Assembly: GCF_028435365.1 (NCBI RefSeq)
Contig: NZ_JAGTJJ010000010.1
Location: 1-64,000 of the forward strand
DNA: 64,000 nucleotides
Direction of reading: 5' to 3'
Source: Polyangium jinanense
Lineage (GTDB): Bacteria > Myxococcota > Polyangia > Polyangiales > Polyangiaceae
Shown: positions 40,682-49,075 of the stretch, in pieces
Layout: the number at the start of each line of letters is the position of its first letter
Numbering within the stretch: position 1 is the stretch's first letter
The notes under the pieces: model-generated
Told to the model about the DNA's origin: nothing
Database searches by the model: none
What the model saw: the letters and a program-made list of their open reading frames with translations, nothing else
Made by a program: the position numbers and the translations under genes

Positions 40682-43113
40682 AACGCCTCCCCTCGAAAAA
40701 GGCCCTGCGCCGGCTCGGCGTCGTGACGGGCGTGGTGGCCTGCATCGTCCTCGGTATCGTGGCGGCGTCGCAACGCGTGCGCGCCGCCGCGGGCGAGCCG
40801 TCGGCGCACCTCGCGGATCATTGGCACGAGGGGCATCGGATCGTCGATCGTGAGGGGCGTTTGCTCCGCGAGATCGGCTCCGAGGCCGAGCAGCGCGGCC
40901 GGCCTGTGGCGCTCGATCAAATGGGGGATCGGATCGTGCTCGTGACGCTCGTCAGCGAGGACAAACGGTTCTTCGAGCACGATGGTGTCGACGGCCGAGC
41001 GATTGCGAGGGCGATCGGGCAGAACTTGAAGGGTCGGCGTATCGTGTCCGGGGCGAGCACGATCACGCAGCAGCTCGTGAAATTGCTCGACGCCGAGGGA
41101 AAATCGGCGCCGCGCACGCTCGAACGCAAGGTCACGGAGGCGGCGCGCGCGCAGAACCTCGAAGAGACCGTGGACAAACGGACGATCCTCGAGGCGTACA
41201 TGAATCGCCTCGGGTATGGCCACGGGCTCACGGGGCCGGAGGCCGCCGCGCTCGGGTATTTCGCGGTGTCGGCGAAGGATCTGAGCTGGGCGCAGGCCGC
41301 GTGGCTCGCGGTATTGCCGCGCGCGCCCTCGTTCCTCGATTCGTACGATCATCCAGAGCGCGTGCGCCTGCGGCAGCGGGCTTTGCTCGACGATCTGCGC
41401 GAGGAGGGCGTGCTGAGCGAGGCCGACCACGCGCGCGCCGTGGACGAGCCCATCAGCGTGAGGAAGGTCGATCGGCCGTTTTACGCGCCACACTTCGTGG
41501 ATGCGGTGCTGCGCGAGGTGTCGCGGCCCGGCGAGCGGGGGCATGGGATCACGAAGACGACGCTCGATCTTGCCTTGCAGGAGGATACCGAGGGGCTCGT
41601 GCGCACGCACCTCGCGGCGCTCGCGTCGCTCGGGGCCAAAAATGCGGCGGTGATCGTGGTGGACAACGAGCACGGGGAGGTGCTCGCTTGGGTCGGAAGT
41701 GGTTCGTACTGGGATGATTCGATCGCCGGGCAGGTCGACATGGTGCGGGCCCGGCGGCAGCCGGGGTCGACGCTGAAGCCGTTCGTGTATGGGCTCGCAT
41801 TTGCCGACGGGCATTCCGCAGCCGAGCCGCTTCCGGACGTGCCGACGCGTTTTTCGGAGCAGGGCGGGACGTACGCGCCGGGCAATTTCGACGGGACGTT
41901 CGAGGGGCCGATCAGCGCGCGCGAGGCGCTCGCGGGGAGCTTGAACGTGCCGGCGGTGCGGCTCGCGGCGGAGGTGGGCGAGGGGCGGCTGCTCGAATCG
42001 CTGCGGAGCCTCGGGTTTGCGAGCCTCGATCGGGAGGCGCGGCATTATGGTTTGTCGCTGGCGCTCGGGACCGGCGAGGTGACGCTGCGCGAGCTCGCGG
42101 GCGCGTACGTGGCGCTCGCGCGGGGCGGAGAGCGGACGCCGATCCGGATCGTGGCGAAAGAGGCGGGAGGCGAGCCTTCGCGCGTGATGGATGCGGCTGT
42201 CGCGTCGCTCGTGACGGAGTCGCTCTCGGATCCGCTGGCGCGCGTGCGGGGATTGCATGGGCGCGGGCCGTTCGATCTCGGGTTTCCCGTGGCCGTGAAG
42301 ACAGGGACGAGCTCGGGACATCGTGATACGTGGTGTGTCGGGTACACACGCGAGCGGACGGTCGCGGTGTGGATCGGCAATGCCGACGGGGCGCCGACGC
42401 AAAAGCTCACGGGCGCGAGCGGCGCCGGGCCGCTCTTCGCCGACGTGATGCGGCGAGCCATGGAGGACGTGCCTTCGCGCGCGCCGCTCTGGGACGAGGC
42501 GCATCTCGAATCGGTGGAGGTTTGTCCCCTCACGGGAAAGCTGCCGGGGCCGGCTTGCGTGGATCATGCGTCGCGGCATTTCATTCGAGGGAAGGCGCCG
42601 AAAGAGACGTGTGATTGGCACGTGCGCGCGAGCACGCGGGAGGGCGCCCGTCCCGGCGAGGCGCCGTTTGCCTGCGATTCGCAGGGGAGCCGATCGATCG
42701 TGGTGTTGCCCGAGGCCTACGACGGTTTTTTGGCGGCGCTGCCGTCCGGCGCGCCGGGGCACGATCCCTTTGGTTTGCCCTGGCTCTCGCGGTCGAGCGT
42801 GCCCGGCTGTGGGGAGCAGGCGCACGCGGAGGCGATGCTGCGAATCGACGGGCCCGCGGCCGGCAGCGTGTTCGTGTACGGGGAGGAGGGCGATGCGCAG
42901 GTGATCGTCCTCTCGGCGTCGTCGGTCGGTGGTTCTCCGGAGCGGCGCGTCAGCGAGGTCGAGTTCGTGGTGGATGGCGAGGTCGTGGGGCGATCGCGCT
43001 GGCCGTTCCGCATGCGGTATCAGGCGACGCGGGGGGATCACGAGCTCGTGGTGCGGCCCGTCGATCCGCGCGTCGCGGTGCGCACGGCGAAAACGAGCTT
43101 CAGCGTGCGTTAG
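40678..43113 (+). CDS. pbpC: Penicillin-binding protein 1C (bifunctional glycosyltransferase/transpeptidase)
   Basis: An 811-residue inner-membrane enzyme that polymerises and cross-links peptidoglycan. After an N-terminal transmembrane helix comes the GT51 glycosyltransferase domain (EDKRFFEHDGVDG, GASTITQQLVKL). The transpeptidase domain follows, with S about 363 in GSTLKPF, SLN and KTGTSSG about 540, then a C-terminal BiPBP_C beta domain. All catalytic motifs are intact. Coupling with alpha-2-macroglobulin suggests joint repair and defence of the envelope, as proposed for other bacteria. Confidence 0.94.
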   Translation: MKRLPSKKALRRLGVVTGVVACIVLGIVAASQRVRAAAGEPSAHLADHWHEGHRIVDREGRLLREIGSEAEQRGRPVALDQMGDRIVLVTLVSEDKRFFEHDGVDGRAIARAIGQNLKGRRIVSGASTITQQLVKLLDAEGKSAPRTLERKVTEAARAQNLEETVDKRTILEAYMNRLGYGHGLTGPEAAALGYFAVSAKDLSWAQAAWLAVLPRAPSFLDSYDHPERVRLRQRALLDDLREEGVLSEADHARAVDEPISVRKVDRPFYAPHFVDAVLREVSRPGERGHGITKTTLDLALQEDTEGLVRTHLAALASLGAKNAAVIVVDNEHGEVLAWVGSGSYWDDSIAGQVDMVRARRQPGSTLKPFVYGLAFADGHSAAEPLPDVPTRFSEQGGTYAPGNFDGTFEGPISAREALAGSLNVPAVRLAAEVGEGRLLESLRSLGFASLDREARHYGLSLALGTGEVTLRELAGAYVALARGGERTPIRIVAKEAGGEPSRVMDAAVASLVTESLSDPLARVRGLHGRGPFDLGFPVAVKTGTSSGHRDTWCVGYTRERTVAVWIGNADGAPTQKLTGASGAGPLFADVMRRAMEDVPSRAPLWDEAHLESVEVCPLTGKLPGPACVDHASRHFIRGKAPKETCDWHVRASTREGARPGEAPFACDSQGSRSIVVLPEAYDGFLAALPSGAPGHDPFGLPWLSRSSVPGCGEQAHAEAMLRIDGPAAGSVFVYGEEGDAQVIVLSASSVGGSPERRVSEVEFVVDGEVVGRSRWPFRMRYQATRGDHELVVRPVDPRVAVRTAKTSFSVR

Positions 43114-43200
43114 GCCAATACGACGTTTGACAGGTCGGGGGGAGCCGCCCTAGCATGCGTCGCGGAGGGGGGCCGCTCGCCGGCTCTTGCGGACCTCGGG

Positions 43201-44481
43201 ATGATCACACGCATCGAGATCGACGGGTTCAAGTCGCTGCGCGCGTTCTCGCTCGATCTCGAGCCGCTCACCGCGATCGTCGGGCCGAACGGGGCTGGGA
43301 AGTCGAATCTGTTCGACGCGCTCGCGTTGTTCGCGAAGGTGGCGGAGACGAACCTCGTCACCGCGTTCAAGGGAGGTCGGGGGCGTATTCGGGATCAGTT
43401 CGCGCGCACGCCCGAAGGCGTCGAGCGTTCGATGCGCTTCGCGGCCGAGCTCCTGCTCCTGCCCGGGTCGTCGCGGCACGACCTCGTGCTGTCGCGCGTG
43501 CGGTACGAGGTGGAGATCGAGCGGACGCTGGAGCGCGGCGGGCTCGACGGCCTCGTGATCACGCGCGAGCGGCTTCTGCCGATCAAACATGGCGCCGACG
43601 CGTGGATCGATCAGCACCCGCATTGGGGGCCGCTCGCGCGGTACGGGACGCCGGAGATGCGCGTCGAGCTCGAAGGCGCCCCGGGGCCGGAGCGGATCGT
43701 GCGGATCGAGCCGGGCGACGGCGGGCTGTCGTTATCGGTGGATATCGGGCGGGATCGAAGCCTCTTATCGCTGCCGTATGCGCTCGTGACGCCGCTCGTC
43801 GAGGCGACGAGCCGCGAGCTCCGGGCGTTTCGGCTCCTGCACCTCGAGCCGCATCGGCTCACGAAGCCGAGCGATCGGGCGGCCGGAACATCGCTCACGG
43901 AGGACGGCTCGAACCTGCCGACCGTGCTCGCCGCGCTCGGGCCCGAGGCGCGCGTCGCCATTCGCAAGGACATGGAGACGCTCCTGCCCGGGTTCCGGGG
44001 CTTCGAGGTGACGCCGTTCGAGGACGAGCTCAGGCTCGAGGCCGATTTCATGGATATGAAGCGCCTGCCGGCGCGGCTTTTGTCGGACGGGATGCTGCGG
44101 CTGCTCGCGCTCTTCACGCTCTTGCGATCCGCGCGGCGCGGCGCGATCGTGGCCATCGAGGAGCCCGAGAACGGCGTGTATCCGGGGAGGCTCCGCGCGC
44201 TCGTGGATTCGCTGCTCTCGGCAACGGCGCCGGCGCTCGGGGAGATGACGACCGTGCCGCAGGTGCTCCTGTCGACACATTCGACGGCCATCATCGCGGC
44301 GCTGCGTGGGCTGCCGAGGGCGATCGTGTTCGCGGATCTCGTGCGCGGGCGCGACGGGATGCGCTCGACGCGGATGCGGCACGTGGTGTCGGAGGGCGAG
44401 AACGAGAGTGGCGCGGTCCCGAGCGTCTCCTCGGGGGAGATGATGCGGTTGCTCGAATCCTCCCGCCCCTGGGACGATTGA
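43201..44481 (+). CDS. AAA family ATPase (RecF/SMC/OLD-like)
   Basis: The 426-residue protein begins ITRIEIDGFKSLRAFSLDL and has Walker A GPNGAGKSN at about residues 30-38. An ABC-type signature region LLSDGMLRLLALF, Walker B AIVAIEEPENGVYP and the C-terminal STHSTAI switch follow. This is the standard layout of DUF2813/OLD-like ATPases that bind DNA or serve as sensors in defence systems. No TOPRIM, HNH or other effector domain is fused or adjacent, so a defence role is not supported here. Confidence 0.88.
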   Translation: MITRIEIDGFKSLRAFSLDLEPLTAIVGPNGAGKSNLFDALALFAKVAETNLVTAFKGGRGRIRDQFARTPEGVERSMRFAAELLLLPGSSRHDLVLSRVRYEVEIERTLERGGLDGLVITRERLLPIKHGADAWIDQHPHWGPLARYGTPEMRVELEGAPGPERIVRIEPGDGGLSLSVDIGRDRSLLSLPYALVTPLVEATSRELRAFRLLHLEPHRLTKPSDRAAGTSLTEDGSNLPTVLAALGPEARVAIRKDMETLLPGFRGFEVTPFEDELRLEADFMDMKRLPARLLSDGMLRLLALFTLLRSARRGAIVAIEEPENGVYPGRLRALVDSLLSATAPALGEMTTVPQVLLSTHSTAIIAALRGLPRAIVFADLVRGRDGMRSTRMRHVVSEGENESGAVPSVSSGEMMRLLESSRPWDD

Positions 44482-44531
44482 GCTATCCTGGGATCGCGCC
44501 GATCACGAGCGCGCGGAGGAAAGGGATCAGG

Positions 44532-45797
44532 ATGGGCGAGCCGGCGTTTTTCAGCTCGGGTTCCGTGGATCGGGTTCCGACCGAGTTCCGCTACTGGGAC
44601 AACATGAAGGACGCGGGCACGCAGAAGCGTCGCAAGCGGCTGAAGAGGCTCGTCGGCTTCGATCCCGTGCTGCCCGACGAGCTCGTGCGGACGTTCGCGC
44701 ACTGCTATTACGACGCGGATCCCGTGGCCGAGGCGTTCGTGGAGGAGGTCTACCTCGCGCAGGGGCAGGGGGCCGGGCGCAAGCTCGTGGATCGGGCCCT
44801 CGAATCGGGCGTGGCGTCGATCCCGGACGCGCCGGCGTCGCTGCAAGCGCTGTTCGCCGAGGTGGAGACGCCGCCTTCGTGGCTCGATTGGGACAAGGTC
44901 GAACACGGCGCGCGGGTATGGCGGCGTTATGGGACGCACATGTTCAGCTTCGCGGGCGCGGTCACGCTCGACGGGTACCAGGAGAGCTCGGTCGCGAAGC
45001 CGCTCGCGTTCACCGGCGCGTATACCGGGGAGTCGGCGCATCGGCGGTTTGTGGAGACGGCCGCGTTCTGGATCGACATTTCGGAGCCGGGGGCCCTCCG
45101 GCCGGGCGGGCTGGGGAGGAAGACGGCGCTGCGCGTGCGGCTGATGCACGTGTTCGTGCGAAAGCGGCTCCTGCGTCATCCGGGGTGGGATCTCGACGCC
45201 TGGGGCGTGCCGATCAGCCAGGGGGATGCGCTGATCACGCTGATGGCCGGCAGTGTGGGCGCGATCGCGCTGAAGAAACTCGGCTATCGCACGAGCCGCG
45301 AGGAGATCGAGGCGCTCATGCACTTCTGGCGGTACGTGGGCCATTTGATGGGCGTGCAGCCCCGATGGTATCCGACGACGTTCGAGGAGGGCGTGCGCCT
45401 CCTGTTCACCGCGCTCACGAAAGGCGCGAGGAAGGCCGGCGAGGACGGCGTGGATCTGGCGCGCTCGTACGTGCAATCGTACGCGCCGCGCGAGGGTGAT
45501 CCGCCGCTCGTTGCGTTGCGCAAGCGGCTCGAATACCACCTCGAGCTCGGGTACACGAAGTATTTCCTGTCCCCGCAGGCGTTCCGCACCTTTGGATTGC
45601 CGGATCCGGGGATCTGGGGGTTTCACCCGATCGCGCAGTTCCCGCTCGTCTTCGCGCTGGAGACCGTGCGCAAGCACGTGGACGTGATCGATTCCTGGGC
45701 GGACACGTTCGCGCGGTGGCGCGCGCGGCAATGGCTCGATATGCACCTCGGGCCGCGGCGCGCGGAGTACAAGGCCGTCGAGTCGTTCACGCGTTGA
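44532..45797 (+). CDS. DUF2236-family (MpaB-type) oxygenase
   Basis: The 421-residue protein matches the large form of the DUF2236/MpaB family, haem-containing oxygenases related to the rubber-cleaving Lcp. Typical are YGTHMFSFAGAVTLDGYQES, VRLMHVFVRKRLL and WGVPISQGDAL. The conserved basic and histidine residues that contact haem in Lcp-like proteins have candidates here, but their roles cannot be proved by eye. ATG 44532 is preferred because the upstream frame reads through the neighbouring ATPase gene in another phase. Its 3' end overlaps the convergent PAS-STAS gene by 11 bases. Substrate unknown. Confidence 0.82.
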   Translation: MGEPAFFSSGSVDRVPTEFRYWDNMKDAGTQKRRKRLKRLVGFDPVLPDELVRTFAHCYYDADPVAEAFVEEVYLAQGQGAGRKLVDRALESGVASIPDAPASLQALFAEVETPPSWLDWDKVEHGARVWRRYGTHMFSFAGAVTLDGYQESSVAKPLAFTGAYTGESAHRRFVETAAFWIDISEPGALRPGGLGRKTALRVRLMHVFVRKRLLRHPGWDLDAWGVPISQGDALITLMAGSVGAIALKKLGYRTSREEIEALMHFWRYVGHLMGVQPRWYPTTFEEGVRLLFTALTKGARKAGEDGVDLARSYVQSYAPREGDPPLVALRKRLEYHLELGYTKYFLSPQAFRTFGLPDPGIWGFHPIAQFPLVFALETVRKHVDVIDSWADTFARWRARQWLDMHLGPRRAEYKAVESFTR

Positions 45798-46737
45798 GGC
45801 GGCCGGGGCGGCGACGCCCCGCCTGACCGAGGGCGTGCCCGAGCGCGGCGCTGAGCGTCGCGAACGTGGAGAGTTTTGCCACGTCGATTCCCAGCGAGAC
45901 GATGATCGAGGCCACGCGGGGCGAAATGCCCGAGACGAGGCAATGGCTGCCGAGGAGCGTGACGGCGCGGACCATGCGCATGAGGTGCTCCAGCGTGGCC
46001 GCGTCGACGTCTTCGAGGCCCGTCAAATCGAGGACGGTGACGCGGACGCGGCTATGGGTGATCTCGGCGAGGAGCGCGTCCGTCATGGCCGAGGCGCGCG
46101 CCTCGTCGACGGCCCCGAGCACGGGCATCGCGAGGACGCCGTCCCACACGTGCAAGAGCGGGCTCTTGAATTGCTTCAGGGTCCGCTCGTTGCGCTCGAG
46201 CGCGAGGGATTGCTCGATGCGATCGGTGGTATCGAAGATGTAGCCGAAATAATGGGTGATCTGGCCGCTCGCCCGGTCGCGCCGGATGACGGTATAATCG
46301 GCGATCCAGATGGTCTGTCCGTCGCGGCGCTTGATGCGGTAGGGCTCGTGGGCAAACCATTCGGCGCCGCTCGCGCTGTTCGTGCTGACCTCCTCGCCGA
46401 CGCGGCCGAGGTCCTCCGGGTAGACGAGGTCGGAGTATTTTAGCTTGTTCAGGAGGTAATCCTCGGTCGGATACCCCGTCAGCTCGAATACGTTCGGGGA
46501 GACGTACTCGACGGGCCAGCCCTCCGTGGCGCGCCAGCGAAAGACGACGACCGGGCCTACGGAGAAAAGGAGGCGTTCCTCCAGGCGCGTGCTCAGGCTG
46601 CCGATGGCGCGATTGAGGTTCCGTTCGAGGTCGCCGAGCGGGCCGTCGTCGATATCCTCGATGAAGTCGGGCAGCTCCTCGTTCGCGAGGCGTGCCAGGG
46701 TCGTGGAGATTCGACGCAGTCTCTCGGCTTGATCCAT
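45787..46737 (-). CDS. PAS-STAS regulator (RsbR-like), paralogue 1
   Basis: The 316-residue protein has an N-terminal helical region (about 1-55), a PAS domain (about 60-175, FRWRATEGWPVEYVSPNVFELTGY) and a STAS domain (about 205-310, LLHVWDGVLAMPVLGAVDEA, DLTGLEDVDAATLEHL, TFATLSAALGHAL). It is the stressosome-like RsbR layout with PAS as sensor. The phospho-acceptor-type Thr residues in DLTG and TFATL are present. The linker between PAS and STAS is IEQSLALERNERTLKQF. A close paralogue lies immediately upstream on the same strand; no kinase or phosphatase is adjacent. Confidence 0.85.
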   Translation of the reverse strand: MDQAERLRRISTTLARLANEELPDFIEDIDDGPLGDLERNLNRAIGSLSTRLEERLLFSVGPVVVFRWRATEGWPVEYVSPNVFELTGYPTEDYLLNKLKYSDLVYPEDLGRVGEEVSTNSASGAEWFAHEPYRIKRRDGQTIWIADYTVIRRDRASGQITHYFGYIFDTTDRIEQSLALERNERTLKQFKSPLLHVWDGVLAMPVLGAVDEARASAMTDALLAEITHSRVRVTVLDLTGLEDVDAATLEHLMRMVRAVTLLGSHCLVSGISPRVASIIVSLGIDVAKLSTFATLSAALGHALGQAGRRRPGRLNA

Positions 46738-46923
46738 GGGGGTCCTTCGGTTTCGAGCACCCCCCCGAAGCTTGTCCCCCCGAATGAAAACCCGCCCAGT
46801 TTACCCGAGCCGCGTTCGCGTCGACAAGGGGTTTACGCGGAGCACGAGCGTTTCGAATTCGGATGACGATGGAATTCGTAGCCTCCCGTGAGGCGCAATG
46901 GGAATTCGGCGCTGTGCGCTCTT
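46738..46923. other. Spacer between PAS-STAS paralogues with GGAATTCG-like repeats
   Basis: This 186-base spacer is less GC-rich than the genes around it and contains GAATTC at 46855, 46872 and 46902. It should hold the promoter of the downstream paralogue (46737). Whether the three copies are a regulatory repeat or chance is unknown. Confidence 0.4.
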
Positions 46924-47886
46924 CTACCGGCTGCCGCGGCGGAGATTTCTTTCCCGGAGGGCATGGCCGAGCGCGGCGCTCAGCGTGGCGAAGGTGTGTA
47001 GTTTCGTAACGTCGAGGCCGAGCGATACGATGGCCGCGGCAACCCGGGGTGAAATGCCCGAGACGAGGCAACGGCTCCCGAGGAGCTCGGCGGCGCTGAC
47101 CATTCGCACGATGTGTTCGAGCGTCGCCGCATCGACGTCGTCGAGGCCCGTCAAGTCGATGACGCTGACCTTGATTCCGCCGTGCGTGATCGATTGGAGC
47201 AGGGTGTCGGTCATGTGCGCGGCGCGGGCCTCGTCGAGGGCGCCGACGACGGGCATCGCGAGGACGCCGTCCCAGACGTGGAGGAGCGGGCTCGCGAGCT
47301 TGCGGAGGGTGAGCTCGTTTTGCTGGAGGGCCAGCTCGTTTTGCTGGAGCCGGATGGATTGCTCGATGTGCGCGGTGCTGTCGAAAATGTAGCCGAAATA
47401 ATGGGTGATCTCCCGGGTCCACGGGTCGCGGTGGATGACCGCGTGGTCGGAGACCCAGACCGTGCGGCCGTCGCGCCGACGGATGCGATAAGGCGACTGG
47501 GTGAACCATTCGGCGCGGCTCGCCTCGAAGGCCCGGAGCTCCTCGGTGACGCGCGGGACGTCCTCGGGGAGGATGAGGTCGGAGTAGATCCGCGTGAAGG
47601 AGAGGAATTCCTCGGCGGGATAACCCGTCAGATCGAGAACGTTTGGCGAGACATACTCGACGGGCCAGTCGGGTTCGGCGCGCCAGCGAAAGACGACGAC
47701 GGGGCCGATGCGGAAGATGCGGCGCTCTTCGAGGCGGACGGCGAAGCTCGTGATGGTGCGATTGACTTCGCGTTCGATGTCGCCGAGCGGGCCGTCGTCG
47801 ATGGTGTCGATGAGCGCGGGCACCTCCTCGTCCACGAGGCGCGAGAGCGTGTCGGCAATGCGGCGCATGCGGGCGGCGTGATCCAT
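46924..47886 (-). CDS. PAS-STAS regulator (RsbR-like), paralogue 2 with heptad insertion
   Basis: A 320-residue paralogue of the next gene with the same order: helical N-terminus, PAS (FRWRAEPDWPVEYVSPNVLDLTGY) and STAS (DLTGLDDVDAATLEHIVRM, TFATLSAALGHAL). The linker carries a seven-residue tandem duplication, LQQNELALQQNELT, encoded by two 18-base near-identical copies at 47311 and 47332. The other paralogue has one unit. Seven residues is one coiled-coil heptad, so the signalling helix is lengthened without changing phase. The gene lies 10 bases after the M28 peptidase stop. Confidence 0.85.
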   Translation of the reverse strand: MDHAARMRRIADTLSRLVDEEVPALIDTIDDGPLGDIEREVNRTITSFAVRLEERRIFRIGPVVVFRWRAEPDWPVEYVSPNVLDLTGYPAEEFLSFTRIYSDLILPEDVPRVTEELRAFEASRAEWFTQSPYRIRRRDGRTVWVSDHAVIHRDPWTREITHYFGYIFDSTAHIEQSIRLQQNELALQQNELTLRKLASPLLHVWDGVLAMPVVGALDEARAAHMTDTLLQSITHGGIKVSVIDLTGLDDVDAATLEHIVRMVSAAELLGSRCLVSGISPRVAAAIVSLGLDVTKLHTFATLSAALGHALRERNLRRGSR

Positions 47887-47896
47887 CGCGGCGACC

Positions 47897-48937
47897 TCAG
47901 GCGAGCTTCGATTCGAGCATGCCGACGAGCATCGACGCGTGGCTCCGGAGCGGATCCGGCAGGGCGCCGCGTTCGTCGCACTGGGCGAGCAGCTCCTCGG
48001 CGGTCTCGCGGGCGGCGCTCGCTTCGGCGGAGACGGGTTCGAGCGCGGTCGTGATCGTGATGAAGGAGCGAAGCGTCGCGGCGTCGTCCCTTCCGTGGCG
48101 CAGGAAAGGAATGGGGCCCGGGGGCCGCGCGCAGGTCTCCCGCACGAATCGCTCGAGCCAGCGGGCCGTCGCGGCCATCTTGGGCCAGTCGAGCTTTTCG
48201 GGGGTGTCGGTCGGCGTGTGGTAATGGCGGGAGCGGCCCGAGGTGAGGAAGAGGAAAGGGACGCCGCGCTGCCAGAAGGCGAGGTGATCGGAGAGGGGCG
48301 GGATGACCTCGGCGTCGGCGCGGCGGATGCGCACGAGGGGCTCGCTCGTCGCGATGGAGTCGACGTGGGCCGCCGTGCCCTCGCTGCGCTCGGCGCCGAG
48401 GGCGAAGAGGGACGCTCCGACCTCGTCGGGGACGCCCGCGGGGCCGAAGGTGTGGCCGACGAGGTCCATGGCGCTCATCATGTCGATGCGGTCGAGGGGG
48501 ACGGGGGGGTGTTTCGCGAAAAACACCGAACCCATCGTGTCGTGCGTGAAATGCGGGGGCTCCTCACCGTCGAAGGCGGCGAGGATAACGCCGCGGCCGG
48601 TCGGGCGCTCCGCGGCGAGGGCGCGGGCGACTTCGAGGAGGATGCCGACGGCGGCGGCGTTGTCGTCGGCGCCCCAGAAGACCTGGCCGGCGAGCTCGCC
48701 GAGGTGGTCGAAATGGGCGCCGACGAGGACGTATCGCTCGACGTCGCCGGGGAGGACCGCGATGACGTTGGCGCCGTGCAGGCCCGGGACGGGCTGTTCG
48801 TGCGGATCGAGGCCGGCCTTGCGCAGCGCCGATACGACGGCGGCGCGCGCGGCGTCGCCGCCCTTCGTGCCTGGTTTGCGACCGGCGCATGCCGGAGAAC
48901 AGAGCTCTTCGACGAGCTTTCGCATCTCCGTGGTCAT
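47897..48937 (-). CDS. M28-family zinc aminopeptidase-like protein
   Basis: The 346-residue protein has the metal-binding residues of M28 co-catalytic zinc peptidases: GAHFDHLG (His, Asp), WGADDNAAAVG (bridging Asp), AFDGEEPP (catalytic Glu) and a later SGRSRHYHTPTDT with the final His. These enzymes remove N-terminal residues from peptides. There is no signal peptide from ATG 48937, so it is probably cytoplasmic. The upstream in-frame extension to 49051 is not conserved. It is divergent from the di-haem lipoprotein gene and precedes the PAS-STAS genes. Confidence 0.85.
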   Translation of the reverse strand: MTTEMRKLVEELCSPACAGRKPGTKGGDAARAAVVSALRKAGLDPHEQPVPGLHGANVIAVLPGDVERYVLVGAHFDHLGELAGQVFWGADDNAAAVGILLEVARALAAERPTGRGVILAAFDGEEPPHFTHDTMGSVFFAKHPPVPLDRIDMMSAMDLVGHTFGPAGVPDEVGASLFALGAERSEGTAAHVDSIATSEPLVRIRRADAEVIPPLSDHLAFWQRGVPFLFLTSGRSRHYHTPTDTPEKLDWPKMAATARWLERFVRETCARPPGPIPFLRHGRDDAATLRSFITITTALEPVSAEASAARETAEELLAQCDERGALPDPLRSHASMLVGMLESKLA

Positions 48938-49075
48938 GGCGGGCACCTTATCATGGCGCGCGGACCGAGGTAAGATGCGCTCGCTCGCGTGACCTGGGAC
49001 GAGGGGCCGAGGGCCGGGCGTTGCTCGGCGCCGCGCGAAGGCAAGGGACACGCGAGCCGGGGAGAGACAGGGACG

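Noticed and set aside
43201..44481. OLD-like ATPase as part of an anti-phage defence system
   Set aside because: There is no nuclease, helicase or other effector gene next to it, and the neighbours are PBP1C and an oxygenase.
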